Assembly (NCBI RefSeq): GCF_000019225.1
Contig: NC_010995.1
Location: forward strand, 4,472,501 to 4,536,500
Origin: Cellvibrio japonicus Ueda107
GTDB lineage: Bacteria; Pseudomonadota; Gammaproteobacteria; Pseudomonadales; Cellvibrionaceae
Length of the DNA: 64,000 nt
Direction of reading: 5' to 3'
Shown here: positions 8,184 to 15,543 of the stretch, piece after piece
How the letters are laid out: each line of letters starts with the position of its first letter
How positions within the stretch are numbered: the stretch's first letter is position 1
Made by a program: the position numbers and the translations under genes
Notes under the pieces: generated by a model
Told to the model about the DNA's origin: nothing
Seen by the model: the letters and a program-made list of their open reading frames with translations, nothing else
Database searches by the model: none

Positions 8184-8245
8184 TGCAAACTCCTTTGGCC
8201 ATATGGGCCAGTGGTGGTGATGGGCCTGACCTGACGCCGACCCGG

Positions 8246-8590
8246 TTAGTCGCTGCCGGCCTGGTCTTCCGCCAACAGCGCGGCAGCCAGGGCATCCAGC
8301 CGTTGATTCCAGAATTGTTCGTAGTGGCGCAGCCATTCAATGCCGCCGAGCATGGGGCGGGTATCCAGTTGGCAGGTGTGGTTGCGCCCCTGGACGCTGC
8401 GTACTACCAGCCCGGCCCCCTCCAACACCTTGATGTGTTTGGAGATAGCCGCGAGGGTCATGGCAAAGGGCGCCGCCAGCTCGGTAATCCCGCAGGGCGA
8501 CTGCGCCAGCCGTGCAATCATCGCCCGCCGCGTGGGGTCGGCCAGGGCATGGAAAACGGCGTCCAGTTGTTCGTTCTGATTGTTTACCAT
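8246..8590 (-). CDS. ArsR-family (winged helix) repressor
   Basis: A 114-residue protein beginning MVNNQNEQLDAVFHALADPTRR, the standard opening of ArsR-type regulators of the SRPBCC-linked group. The recognition helix region is ITELAAPFAMTLAAISKHIKVLEGAGLV. No metal-binding CxC motif is seen, so metal sensing is not supported. It is first in a two-gene operon with the SRPBCC protein, and palindromes overlap its start and promoter (8586-8638). Confidence 0.85.
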   Translation of the reverse strand: MVNNQNEQLDAVFHALADPTRRAMIARLAQSPCGITELAAPFAMTLAAISKHIKVLEGAGLVVRSVQGRNHTCQLDTRPMLGGIEWLRHYEQFWNQRLDALAAALLAEDQAGSD

Positions 8591-8638
8591 ATGGTTAAGT
8601 ATTCTCCTGGAAGTCTCTATTGTCAACCATTTAGTTGA
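8586..8638. promoter_or_regulatory. Paired palindromes at the ArsR promoter
   Basis: ACCATATGGT (8586-8595) is a perfect 10-base palindrome over the ArsR start codon. TCAAC-N6-GTTGA (8623-8638) is a second inverted repeat upstream. Both contain AACCAT or ACCAT cores. Two related sites flanking the probable promoter suit autorepression by the ArsR dimer. No binding data. Confidence 0.45.
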
Positions 8639-8782
8639 ATATACTTGATTTGCCACTGGTGCGTCGATAGTCGGTTAATTCACCCCAGCAACACTTCTTA
8701 ACCGCAAAAGCACACCGGGCTGGTAGCCTTTTGGCCGCAGGGTATCTAGTGTTATCCAGGTTTATCGATGGAGAATCTGCTT

Positions 8783-9790
8783 ATGAATCGTTGTTTGCTG
8801 CTGTTTGTTGTCGGCCTGCTGGCCTGCGCGCCTGCGTTCGCTGCCGAGGTGAAAGTCCACAAGGCGATTCCCTTTGCCTCACCGGATAATTTCCCCCTGA
8901 CCCTGGATATTTATGTGCCGCAAACGGATAAGGCCTCTTATCCGGTGGTAGTGATTTACCACGGTGGCGGCTGGCTGGTGAACAGCAATGCGATTATGGA
9001 TGACATGGCCACCGCCCTGGCGCGCGATGGCGAATTTGTCGTCGCCAACATGAATTACCGCCTGTTGGGCGACCAAAACAACACTGTGACCATGAACCAG
9101 ATTGTGGAGGATGTATTCGGCGGCCTGCTGTGGGTGAAAGACCATATTGCGCAATACCGGGGCGACCCCACACGCATAGCCATTACCGGTGACAGCGCCG
9201 GCGGCCACCTGACCGCCATGATCCTCACCCGCGGGCGCCACCTGGAAAGCGATGGTTTTGCCGGACCGAGCCTCGGCTTTAACCCGAGTTACCTGCCTGC
9301 CGGAAAAACCGCTGAGCAGGTCGCCCAGGCGGACGGGTTGAAGGTGCAGGCGGCGGTGGTGAGTTACGGTGCTTTTGATCTATACGCCGCGGCCAAAGGC
9401 GGTTTTGAGTCGCCCAGCAACACGTTCTGGAAATTTGCCAATGCCCAGGCGCGCGGCCTGTTTGGCGACAAGATCAACGTCAATGACAACGCGGATTATT
9501 ACCGGGCGGTATCGCCCATTTACTTTGTGCCCAAGGCCAGCGAGTACCGGTTGCCGCCGCAATTCGTCCATGTCGGCAGTGCCGACAAGGTCACTCCACC
9601 GGAATCTGCCCAGCATTATGTGGATCTGTTAAAAGCCGGCGGCCAACCGGTGGAATACAAGGTTTACCCCGGTAAAAACCACGCCTACCTGGACAACGGT
9701 TGCAACTGGGCAGGCAGTTGTTTCGATAAAGATGCCCTCTGGCCCATGGAGGACATTATCCGTTTCCTGAACAAAATACTGAGACCCTGA
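8783..9790 (+). CDS. Secreted alpha/beta hydrolase (esterase/lipase-like)
   Basis: About 335 residues. ATG 8783 has GGAG nine bases upstream and gives a clean signal peptide (MNRCLLLFVVGLLACAPAFA) for export to the periplasm; ATG 8768 is an alternative. Motifs are those of the HSL/BD-FAE type esterases: YHGGGW for the oxyanion hole, GDSAGGH with the nucleophilic Ser, SADKV near the acid position and KNHAYL with the catalytic His. Similar proteins remove acyl groups from plant-polymer or small esters, which fits a polysaccharide degrader. The C-terminal Cys pair (NGCNWAGSCF) may form a disulphide. Substrate not determined. Confidence 0.8.
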   Translation: MNRCLLLFVVGLLACAPAFAAEVKVHKAIPFASPDNFPLTLDIYVPQTDKASYPVVVIYHGGGWLVNSNAIMDDMATALARDGEFVVANMNYRLLGDQNNTVTMNQIVEDVFGGLLWVKDHIAQYRGDPTRIAITGDSAGGHLTAMILTRGRHLESDGFAGPSLGFNPSYLPAGKTAEQVAQADGLKVQAAVVSYGAFDLYAAAKGGFESPSNTFWKFANAQARGLFGDKINVNDNADYYRAVSPIYFVPKASEYRLPPQFVHVGSADKVTPPESAQHYVDLLKAGGQPVEYKVYPGKNHAYLDNGCNWAGSCFDKDALWPMEDIIRFLNKILRP

Positions 9791-9819
9791 ATTAGCTGGA
9801 TTGCGCGATTAGTGAGTAT

Positions 9820-10722
9820 TCACTGATCCACATAATCGCGCAGTTGTTCACTCACCCAATCCATAAATCCCTGCACCCGGCGCGGTAGGTGGCGGCGGGC
9901 AGGGTAGATCAGCGAGACCGGCATGGCCTCGGCACAATAATCCGGCAGGATTTCCACCAGTCGCCCATCGGCCAGGTAGGGCTGAACACCGATGCGTGGA
10001 ATCTGCGCAATACCGACACCGGCCAGGCAGGCGGCGCTGTAGGCATCGGAATTGTTCACGGTGATATTGCCGCCCATGGCAATACAGTGTGTTTCACCCT
10101 CCTGTACATATTCAAAACCCGCCGATCTGGCACCGAGGGTGGTGACATAGTGCACCAGCTGGTGCTGGGCTAAATCGGCCAGGGTGTGCGGCGAGCCATG
10201 ACTGGCGAGATAGGCAGGACTGGCGCAGTTGAGCAGCTTTAATTTACCCAGTGGCCGTGCAATCAGCGACGAATCGCTCAATTTGCCCACCCGGATCACA
10301 CAGTCAAAGCCCTCGCGGATCACATCCACACGCCGATCGGTACTGCTGATTTCCAATTGTAATTGCGGGTGCAGGGCCAAAAACGCCGGCAGCCGTGGCA
10401 GCACTATATTTTTGGCGAGGCCGTTGGGCATATCGACCCGCAAACGGCCGGACAGGTTGCTCGCGCCCTGCTGGAACAAGCCTTCCAAATCCTCCATATC
10501 GGCCAGCAGGTCCCTGGCGCGCTCGTAAAACACCCGCCCGTCCTGGGTGAGCTGGACACGGCGCGTGGTGCGCTGCAACAGGCGCGCCCCCAACAGGCTT
10601 TCCAATTGCTGCACACCGGTGGACACGCTGGCCTTGGGCAGGCCGAGACTGTCGGCCGCCTTGGTAAAACTGGCGAGTTCAGCCACCCGCACAAACATCA
10701 ACATGGCATCCAATCGATTCAT
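9820..10722 (-). CDS. LysR-family transcriptional regulator
   Basis: A 300-residue protein with an N-terminal LysR helix-turn-helix (MNRLDAMLMFVRVAELASFTKAADSLGLPKASVSTGVQ) and a substrate-binding domain from about residue 90. It resembles the widespread LysR group next to short-chain dehydrogenase or quinone genes. It is divergent from the SDR gene, with a 19-base palindrome between them. It probably regulates that gene and itself; the effector is unknown. Confidence 0.9.
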   Translation of the reverse strand: MNRLDAMLMFVRVAELASFTKAADSLGLPKASVSTGVQQLESLLGARLLQRTTRRVQLTQDGRVFYERARDLLADMEDLEGLFQQGASNLSGRLRVDMPNGLAKNIVLPRLPAFLALHPQLQLEISSTDRRVDVIREGFDCVIRVGKLSDSSLIARPLGKLKLLNCASPAYLASHGSPHTLADLAQHQLVHYVTTLGARSAGFEYVQEGETHCIAMGGNITVNNSDAYSAACLAGVGIAQIPRIGVQPYLADGRLVEILPDYCAEAMPVSLIYPARRHLPRRVQGFMDWVSEQLRDYVDQ

Positions 10723-10734
10723 AAACCGACCTAT

Positions 10735-10753
10735 TGTTCGTAATTTATGAACA
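10735..10753. promoter_or_regulatory. Palindrome between LysR and SDR genes, probable LysR site
   Basis: TGTTCGTAATTTATGAACA is symmetric at 8 of 9 arm positions and includes the T-N11-A pattern of LysR-type binding sites. It lies 12 bases from the LysR start and about 90 bases before the SDR start, the classical position for control of a divergent pair. Confidence 0.55.
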
Positions 10754-10839
10754 GTCTAATCAAAAATGGGCGGTTTATCGCCCGGTTAACGGGCAATAGA
10801 CTGGCCTCACAGATTTTCACCACCAACAGAGAGGTCATC

Positions 10840-11595
10840 ATGAGCAAGATTGCATTGGTCACCGGCGGTAGCCGCGGATTGGGTAAAAACACTGTACTGG
10901 CCCTGGCGAAGCAGGGTGTGGATGTGGTGCTGACGTTTCATAGCAAGCAAGCGGAAGCCGAAGCAGTCGTCGCCGAGGTGCAGGCCCTGGGTGCCAGGGC
11001 AGCCGCGCTGCCGTTGGATGTGGGCAATAGCCGGGGCTTTGCCGATTTTGCCGCGCGCCTGCAAGCCCTGTTGAATACACACTGGCAGCGCCAGGATATT
11101 GATTTCCTGGTCAACAACGCCGGTATCGGTATCCACGCCAGCTTCGCCGACACCACCGAGGAACAATTTGACCAGTTGGTAAACGTACACCTCAAAGGCA
11201 CCTTCTTTTTAACCCAACGTCTTTTGCCGTTGATAAAAGACGGTGGCCGCATTGTGAACTTATCCAGCGGTCTCGCACGCTTCAGTTTTCCCGGTTACGC
11301 GGCTTACGCCGCTATGAAAGGGGGCATTGAGGTATTGAGCCGTTACATGGCCAAAGAACTGGGCGCGCGCGGTATTGCGGTGAATGTCGTAGCACCCGGT
11401 GCCATTGAAACCGATTTTGGCGGCGGCGCCGTGCGCGACAATGCGCAGCTGAACCAGCAAATTGCGTCGGTTACCGCACTCGGACGCGTCGGCGTGCCGG
11501 ATGATATTGGCCCGGCCATCGCGTCGCTGCTGTCCGAGGAGAATCGCTGGATCAATGGCCAGCGTATCGAGATTTCCGGCGGCATGATGCTGTAA
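10840..11595 (+). CDS. Short-chain dehydrogenase/reductase
   Basis: A 251-residue classical SDR starting at ATG 10840, with GAGAGG upstream; the longer frame from 10747 lacks a ribosome site. It has the cofactor motif TGGSRGLG, NNAG, the catalytic Ser in VNLSSG and the YAAYAAMKGG segment holding the YxxxK pair. The C-terminal ISGGMML is usual. It would oxidise or reduce a small alcohol or ketone with NAD(P)H; the substrate is not evident. Control by the divergent LysR protein is likely. Confidence 0.85.
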   Translation: MSKIALVTGGSRGLGKNTVLALAKQGVDVVLTFHSKQAEAEAVVAEVQALGARAAALPLDVGNSRGFADFAARLQALLNTHWQRQDIDFLVNNAGIGIHASFADTTEEQFDQLVNVHLKGTFFLTQRLLPLIKDGGRIVNLSSGLARFSFPGYAAYAAMKGGIEVLSRYMAKELGARGIAVNVVAPGAIETDFGGGAVRDNAQLNQQIASVTALGRVGVPDDIGPAIASLLSEENRWINGQRIEISGGMML

Positions 11596-11622
11596 ACCCG
11601 GGACTCTCTACCAAACCCGGAA

Positions 11623-12444
11623 CTACCCGCCGGGCATATTGATGCCGGCTTGCACGGTTAACAGCAGGCGTACCAATTCCGCCTGCCGGTGTGTGCCGGT
11701 TTTTTCAAAGACGCGCTGCAAATGGATGCGCGCGGTGGAGAGGGAAATCGCCAGCGCATCGGCTACCACTTGCAAGCGCTCACCCTGGGTGACACGGATG
11801 GCGACAGCGGCTTCGGCTTTGGTTAACCCGTACAGTGTCCTCAGCGTAGTGAGCTGGGGCCTGGGATCACCATCGGGATCGACAATCAACACCAACACCG
11901 GAAAACAGCGATCCGGCGCATCATCCCCCACCGGCAGCACATGCACTGCCAGTGCGCGTTGCCCCAATGGACGGCTGAGGGTCAGGCTCCCGCCCTGGCG
12001 GATACCGCGCGCATTTTTGTGCGCTGCTGCACCTATCAAATTATGCAGGGCTAATTGTTCACTGAGGTGTTTGCTATGCAATTCCCCAGCGCGAATAAAA
12101 ACACTGTCTTTTTTATCCAGTAATTCCCTGGCCACGCTATTGGCAAATAATACCCGCGCATCCACTGTTGTCAGCAGGGCGCCATATTTGGCGTGATGCA
12201 ACAACGCCATCAGGTCTTCACACTGGTCGCTCAGTGCCGCGAAGCGATAATGGATTTTCTGCGCCTGCTGCTGGTGGGACCTGAGCAATTGGGAGAGCTG
12301 TTGTCTATCGCTGTCCGGCAGGGTTTCTATCCAGGGGAAGCAGCCTCGCCGGAGATTGTCTTCAGCGCCAAAACCCGGCTCCAGCGCCGCACCATAGATA
12401 TGTCCAACCCATGAAGAAAATTGTTCCAGGGTCACTGTTGTCAT
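11623..12444 (-). CDS. LuxR-type transcriptional regulator with sensory N-terminus
   Basis: A 273-residue protein whose C-terminal 65 residues form a LuxR helix-turn-helix (LTKAEAAVAIRVTQGERLQVVADALAISLSTARIHLQRVFEKTGTHRQAELVRLL). The central part (about residues 85-190) has a PAS-like feel, GALLTTVDARVLFANSVARELL, but no identifiable cofactor residue. It is divergent from the GH46 gene at 12642 and could control it; no operator was found. The signal is unknown. Confidence 0.75.
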   Translation of the reverse strand: MTTVTLEQFSSWVGHIYGAALEPGFGAEDNLRRGCFPWIETLPDSDRQQLSQLLRSHQQQAQKIHYRFAALSDQCEDLMALLHHAKYGALLTTVDARVLFANSVARELLDKKDSVFIRAGELHSKHLSEQLALHNLIGAAAHKNARGIRQGGSLTLSRPLGQRALAVHVLPVGDDAPDRCFPVLVLIVDPDGDPRPQLTTLRTLYGLTKAEAAVAIRVTQGERLQVVADALAISLSTARIHLQRVFEKTGTHRQAELVRLLLTVQAGINMPGG

Positions 12445-12641
12445 AAAAGCCCCCGTGTTTAGTCCGATAAAGGCATCAGGAGAAGTAGTGGGAGGGAAAT
12501 GTCCTTTCGGCAGCGACTATATCACCCGGATAGTATGTTTATACGATGAATTTTTGGACTTATCGCTGTGAAATCTTCACATCGCCAGCACAGGTGTGTT
12601 GGTAAGGACAAGCCCCCCACCTTCCACACGAGACAATCACC

Positions 12642-13574
12642 ATGCTAACTCCCACGCAAAAGAAAACCGCGGAAGCCATTGTCAATATTTTCGAAACCGG
12701 CTCAGTATTGGGTGACTACAGCAATGTCACCCTGATTACAGGCGACACCGGTCACCTCACCTTTGGCCGCTCCCAAACCACACTGGGGTCGGGGAACCTC
12801 GGTAAATTATTACAGCTGTATTGCGCTAATCCCGGCGCGCGTTTTCGCCAGCAACTGACACCCTTTTTAGCGCGCTTTGCAGCGCGCGATTTCAGCCTGG
12901 ATCACGAAGAGCATCTCAAAAATATCCTGCGCGCCACCGCCGATGACCACATCATGCGCGAAACCCAGGATCTATTTTTCGACCAGGCCTACTGGCAACC
13001 GGCCGAGCGCGCGGCCACTCAATTAGGGATTAAAACGCCATTGGGTGTTGCGGTGGTTTACGACAGCACCGTCCACGGCTCGGCCAAACTAATTCGCGAT
13101 AAAACCAACCAAAGCGCCGGCACGCTCGCCAGCCTGGGTGAACAAAAATGGATTGAAGCTTATGTCGCTACACGCCGCTACTGGTTGGCCAATCATCCAC
13201 GCAAGGATTTGCGCCCCACGGTGTATCGCATGGATGCCTTCCAGCGATTAATTGATCTCAACCTCTGGGGCCTTGAATTGCCACTGGTGGTGCGCGGACT
13301 GGAAATTTCCAACACTACCCTGAATGCCACACCGGTAAACTGCTACGACGGCCCACAACCTGGTACGCGCACCCTGTCTGTACAAGCACCTTTATTACGC
13401 GGACTGGATATTCGCCTGGTTCAACTGGGTTTATCAAAGAGCGGCATCAACCTGCGTGCAGATGGCATTTTCGGCAATGGCTCCGTGAGTGCAGTGAAGA
13501 CGTTTCAAACCAAACAGAATTTACCAGCCACTGGCATTGTCGATAATGCCTTGATTGCAAAACTGGTCAGTTAA
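12642..13574 (+). CDS. GH46 chitosanase with C-terminal peptidoglycan-binding-type domain
   Basis: A 310-residue protein. The N-terminal two thirds match GH46: Glu18 in NIFETGS and Asp35 in ITGDTGHLTFGRS have the spacing of the catalytic acid and base, followed by helical repeats ending about residue 235. Residues about 245-310 form a PG_binding_1 domain (LLRGLDIRLVQLGL to NLPATGIVDNALIAKLV). GH46 enzymes hydrolyse chitosan with inversion. No signal peptide is present at the N-terminus and no better upstream start is seen, which is unusual for a secreted glycanase. It may leave by a non-Sec route or act on peptidoglycan or glucosamine polymers in the cell. Confidence 0.8.
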   Translation: MLTPTQKKTAEAIVNIFETGSVLGDYSNVTLITGDTGHLTFGRSQTTLGSGNLGKLLQLYCANPGARFRQQLTPFLARFAARDFSLDHEEHLKNILRATADDHIMRETQDLFFDQAYWQPAERAATQLGIKTPLGVAVVYDSTVHGSAKLIRDKTNQSAGTLASLGEQKWIEAYVATRRYWLANHPRKDLRPTVYRMDAFQRLIDLNLWGLELPLVVRGLEISNTTLNATPVNCYDGPQPGTRTLSVQAPLLRGLDIRLVQLGLSKSGINLRADGIFGNGSVSAVKTFQTKQNLPATGIVDNALIAKLVS

Positions 13575-14371
13575 TTCCGTGTATAGCCATCTGGGTCAAA
13601 ATATACCCGCCCAAAAAATTTGTAAAAAAATGTATCTGGATTCACTTAATGCAAGGATGCATGTTGTACATAAAAAACCTTACAAGAAACACGTCTTTAT
13701 CCATACAAAAAACAAAACCTATTATTTTTTTGTGATCAAGTTGTCAAAAATAATTTAAGCGTCGCTAATTTAGCGTATTTAACCATTTCGTTTATTTAAC
13801 GCGCCACAATGTGAAAAATTCACAGCATTCACACCAATATTGTCATGCACCAGTCATATCTCCCGTGCAATAATTTGCACACTCCCTGATTATTTCATGA
13901 GGGACGATTAAAGAATCGGTTGTCGATACATGCAGAAAATGAATTGTTGTTGCACAACCATTTGATAATCACCGCGCAGAAAATTTACACGACAGGATGT
14001 AATTTCTTACGTCTTTATTTAAAAAGTTCGTCAGATACCCGCTTTACATCCATACATTGTTTTTGTAGATTTCGCTCGCGTTAACGCGCAGCGCGTGATC
14101 GGCCTATCGGCACTTGTCAACTGGCGCAGTATTTTCTGCCTCCCATTTTCAAGCGCAGATAAATAACCATCCTGTCTTTTTATGGCGGGATATATTTGGC
14201 AGTAAGCAGGGAAGGTGAAGCAGGGTGATGCAAATCACTCTTTATCGTCGATTACTTCGCCCCCCTTTCTTTCGTGCCTAACAACTAATTGATGAAGTTT
14301 AGATAGTTACGGTATCGAATCCTCAGATTGATGCCCCCTGATTTTCTCTTTTTCACAAAAGGAAATTGATT
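13575..14371. other. Long AT-rich intergenic region before the aminolipid cluster
   Basis: No convincing gene. It contains small inverted repeats: GTGAAAAATTCAC at 13811-13823, and GTGCAA-N4-TTGCAC at 13865-13880. The 15-base string AGATAGTTACGGTAT at 14301-14315 recurs exactly at 54657-54671. At nearly 800 bases it is the largest gene-free space in the window and probably holds the promoter and regulator sites for the eleven-gene cluster downstream. No clear sigma-70 promoter could be chosen by eye. Confidence 0.5.
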
Positions 14372-15445
14372 ATGTCGTGGAATTTATCAAGTCATTTTCA
14401 TCAGCATCAATCTGTCCAGCGCCTGGATGAATTGATTGCCGGAAAATCCATTACAGACCTGGAAGCATTATCGCCCGGTGCGCTCAAAGAAATCATCAAG
14501 GTTGCCCAACTGGCCAACATCATTATTCCTGTCGAATATGGTGGCCAGGGTAAAAACCTGATTGAAGCCCTGGATATTTTGCAATACGTCGCCAAGCGTT
14601 CGCCGTCTTTAGGCATCATCTTGTGTATGCATTACCACGTGGTTGCCACGATTGTGGCTGTTCCACAGTATTTTGCCTTTAGCGATACCCTGCTGCGCGA
14701 CGTTGCCACCCATAATAAATTGCTGGCCTCGGCATTCGCAGAGGGTACACCCAACCTGGATATTTTCACGTCCTCCGTCAAGGTAACCGCACTTGGTAAT
14801 GGCAAGCTGAGTATCTCCGGCTTTAAAAAACCTTGCACCATGGCAGGCATCGCTGATTATTACGCTGTTTCAGTGGTGGGTGATGATGATTTGAAAGGTG
14901 TGGCAGTTATTGATGGCCGCCTGCCGGGCATTAGTCAAAAGCCCTTCTGGCCAAGTCCATTGCTTAAAGCCGCAGACAGTAACCAGGTGCTCTTTGATCG
15001 TGTTGAAATTCCCGAGACCTGGGCTCTGCTGGCCGATGAAGCCTCGATGACCGGTGTGCTGTCCATCGGCCTGGCGATGTTTAACCTGATGATCAATGTC
15101 GCCTATACCGGTGTCAGTGCAGCACTCACCGAAAAATTACCGGTCGAGATTGCCAGCCAGAAACACCTGTATATCGATATCTACGGCAAGCTGTTGCAAT
15201 CCTACTATTCCGCTGTGGGTCTTGCACTGCGTCTCGATGACATTGAGCAACTGGAAAATACCCTCAACCAGATTCTGGTATTGCGTTATCAAAACCAGAT
15301 GACATTGAAAAATCTGGTTGGGCTGATCAGTGAACACGTGGGCTCTTATGTTTATCTGTCTGATCCGGAATTTGCACTGCTCGCATCTATTAGCAACCTG
15401 ATTAGCTTCCATCCGCTCAATAGAAAAACCTACGAAAACAGCTAA
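14372..15445 (+). CDS. Acyl-CoA dehydrogenase-family flavoprotein (TamP-like)
   Basis: A 357-residue protein starting at ATG 14372, with AAAAGGA eight bases upstream. It has the acyl-CoA dehydrogenase layout: an alpha-helical N-terminal domain with IIPVEYGGQGKNLIEALDIL, a middle segment ASAFAEGTPN (flavin/acyl region) and VKVTALGNGKLSISGFKKP, and a C-terminal helical domain. These FAD enzymes introduce a double bond into an acyl thioester. It is first in the cluster, 98 bases before the aminotransferase-reductase. This pairing mirrors tamP and tamH of tambjamine biosynthesis, where the dehydrogenase-family protein desaturates a C12 acyl-ACP. The catalytic Glu could not be placed by eye. Confidence 0.8.
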   Translation: MSWNLSSHFHQHQSVQRLDELIAGKSITDLEALSPGALKEIIKVAQLANIIIPVEYGGQGKNLIEALDILQYVAKRSPSLGIILCMHYHVVATIVAVPQYFAFSDTLLRDVATHNKLLASAFAEGTPNLDIFTSSVKVTALGNGKLSISGFKKPCTMAGIADYYAVSVVGDDDLKGVAVIDGRLPGISQKPFWPSPLLKAADSNQVLFDRVEIPETWALLADEASMTGVLSIGLAMFNLMINVAYTGVSAALTEKLPVEIASQKHLYIDIYGKLLQSYYSAVGLALRLDDIEQLENTLNQILVLRYQNQMTLKNLVGLISEHVGSYVYLSDPEFALLASISNLISFHPLNRKTYENS

Positions 15446-15543
15446 GGGGTTATCGCCACCTGACACCTATGGCCGATGACTCGGCCATAACCGACAGGTT
15501 TGCCCTGCCTTGTTTTGTTAGAAGGATACTTAGGAGATTTAAA

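Noticed and set aside
13555..13758. Short open frame over the end of the chitosanase gene
   Set aside because: Overlaps the real gene in another frame, and its tail is low-complexity Lys/Tyr translation of AT-rich leader.
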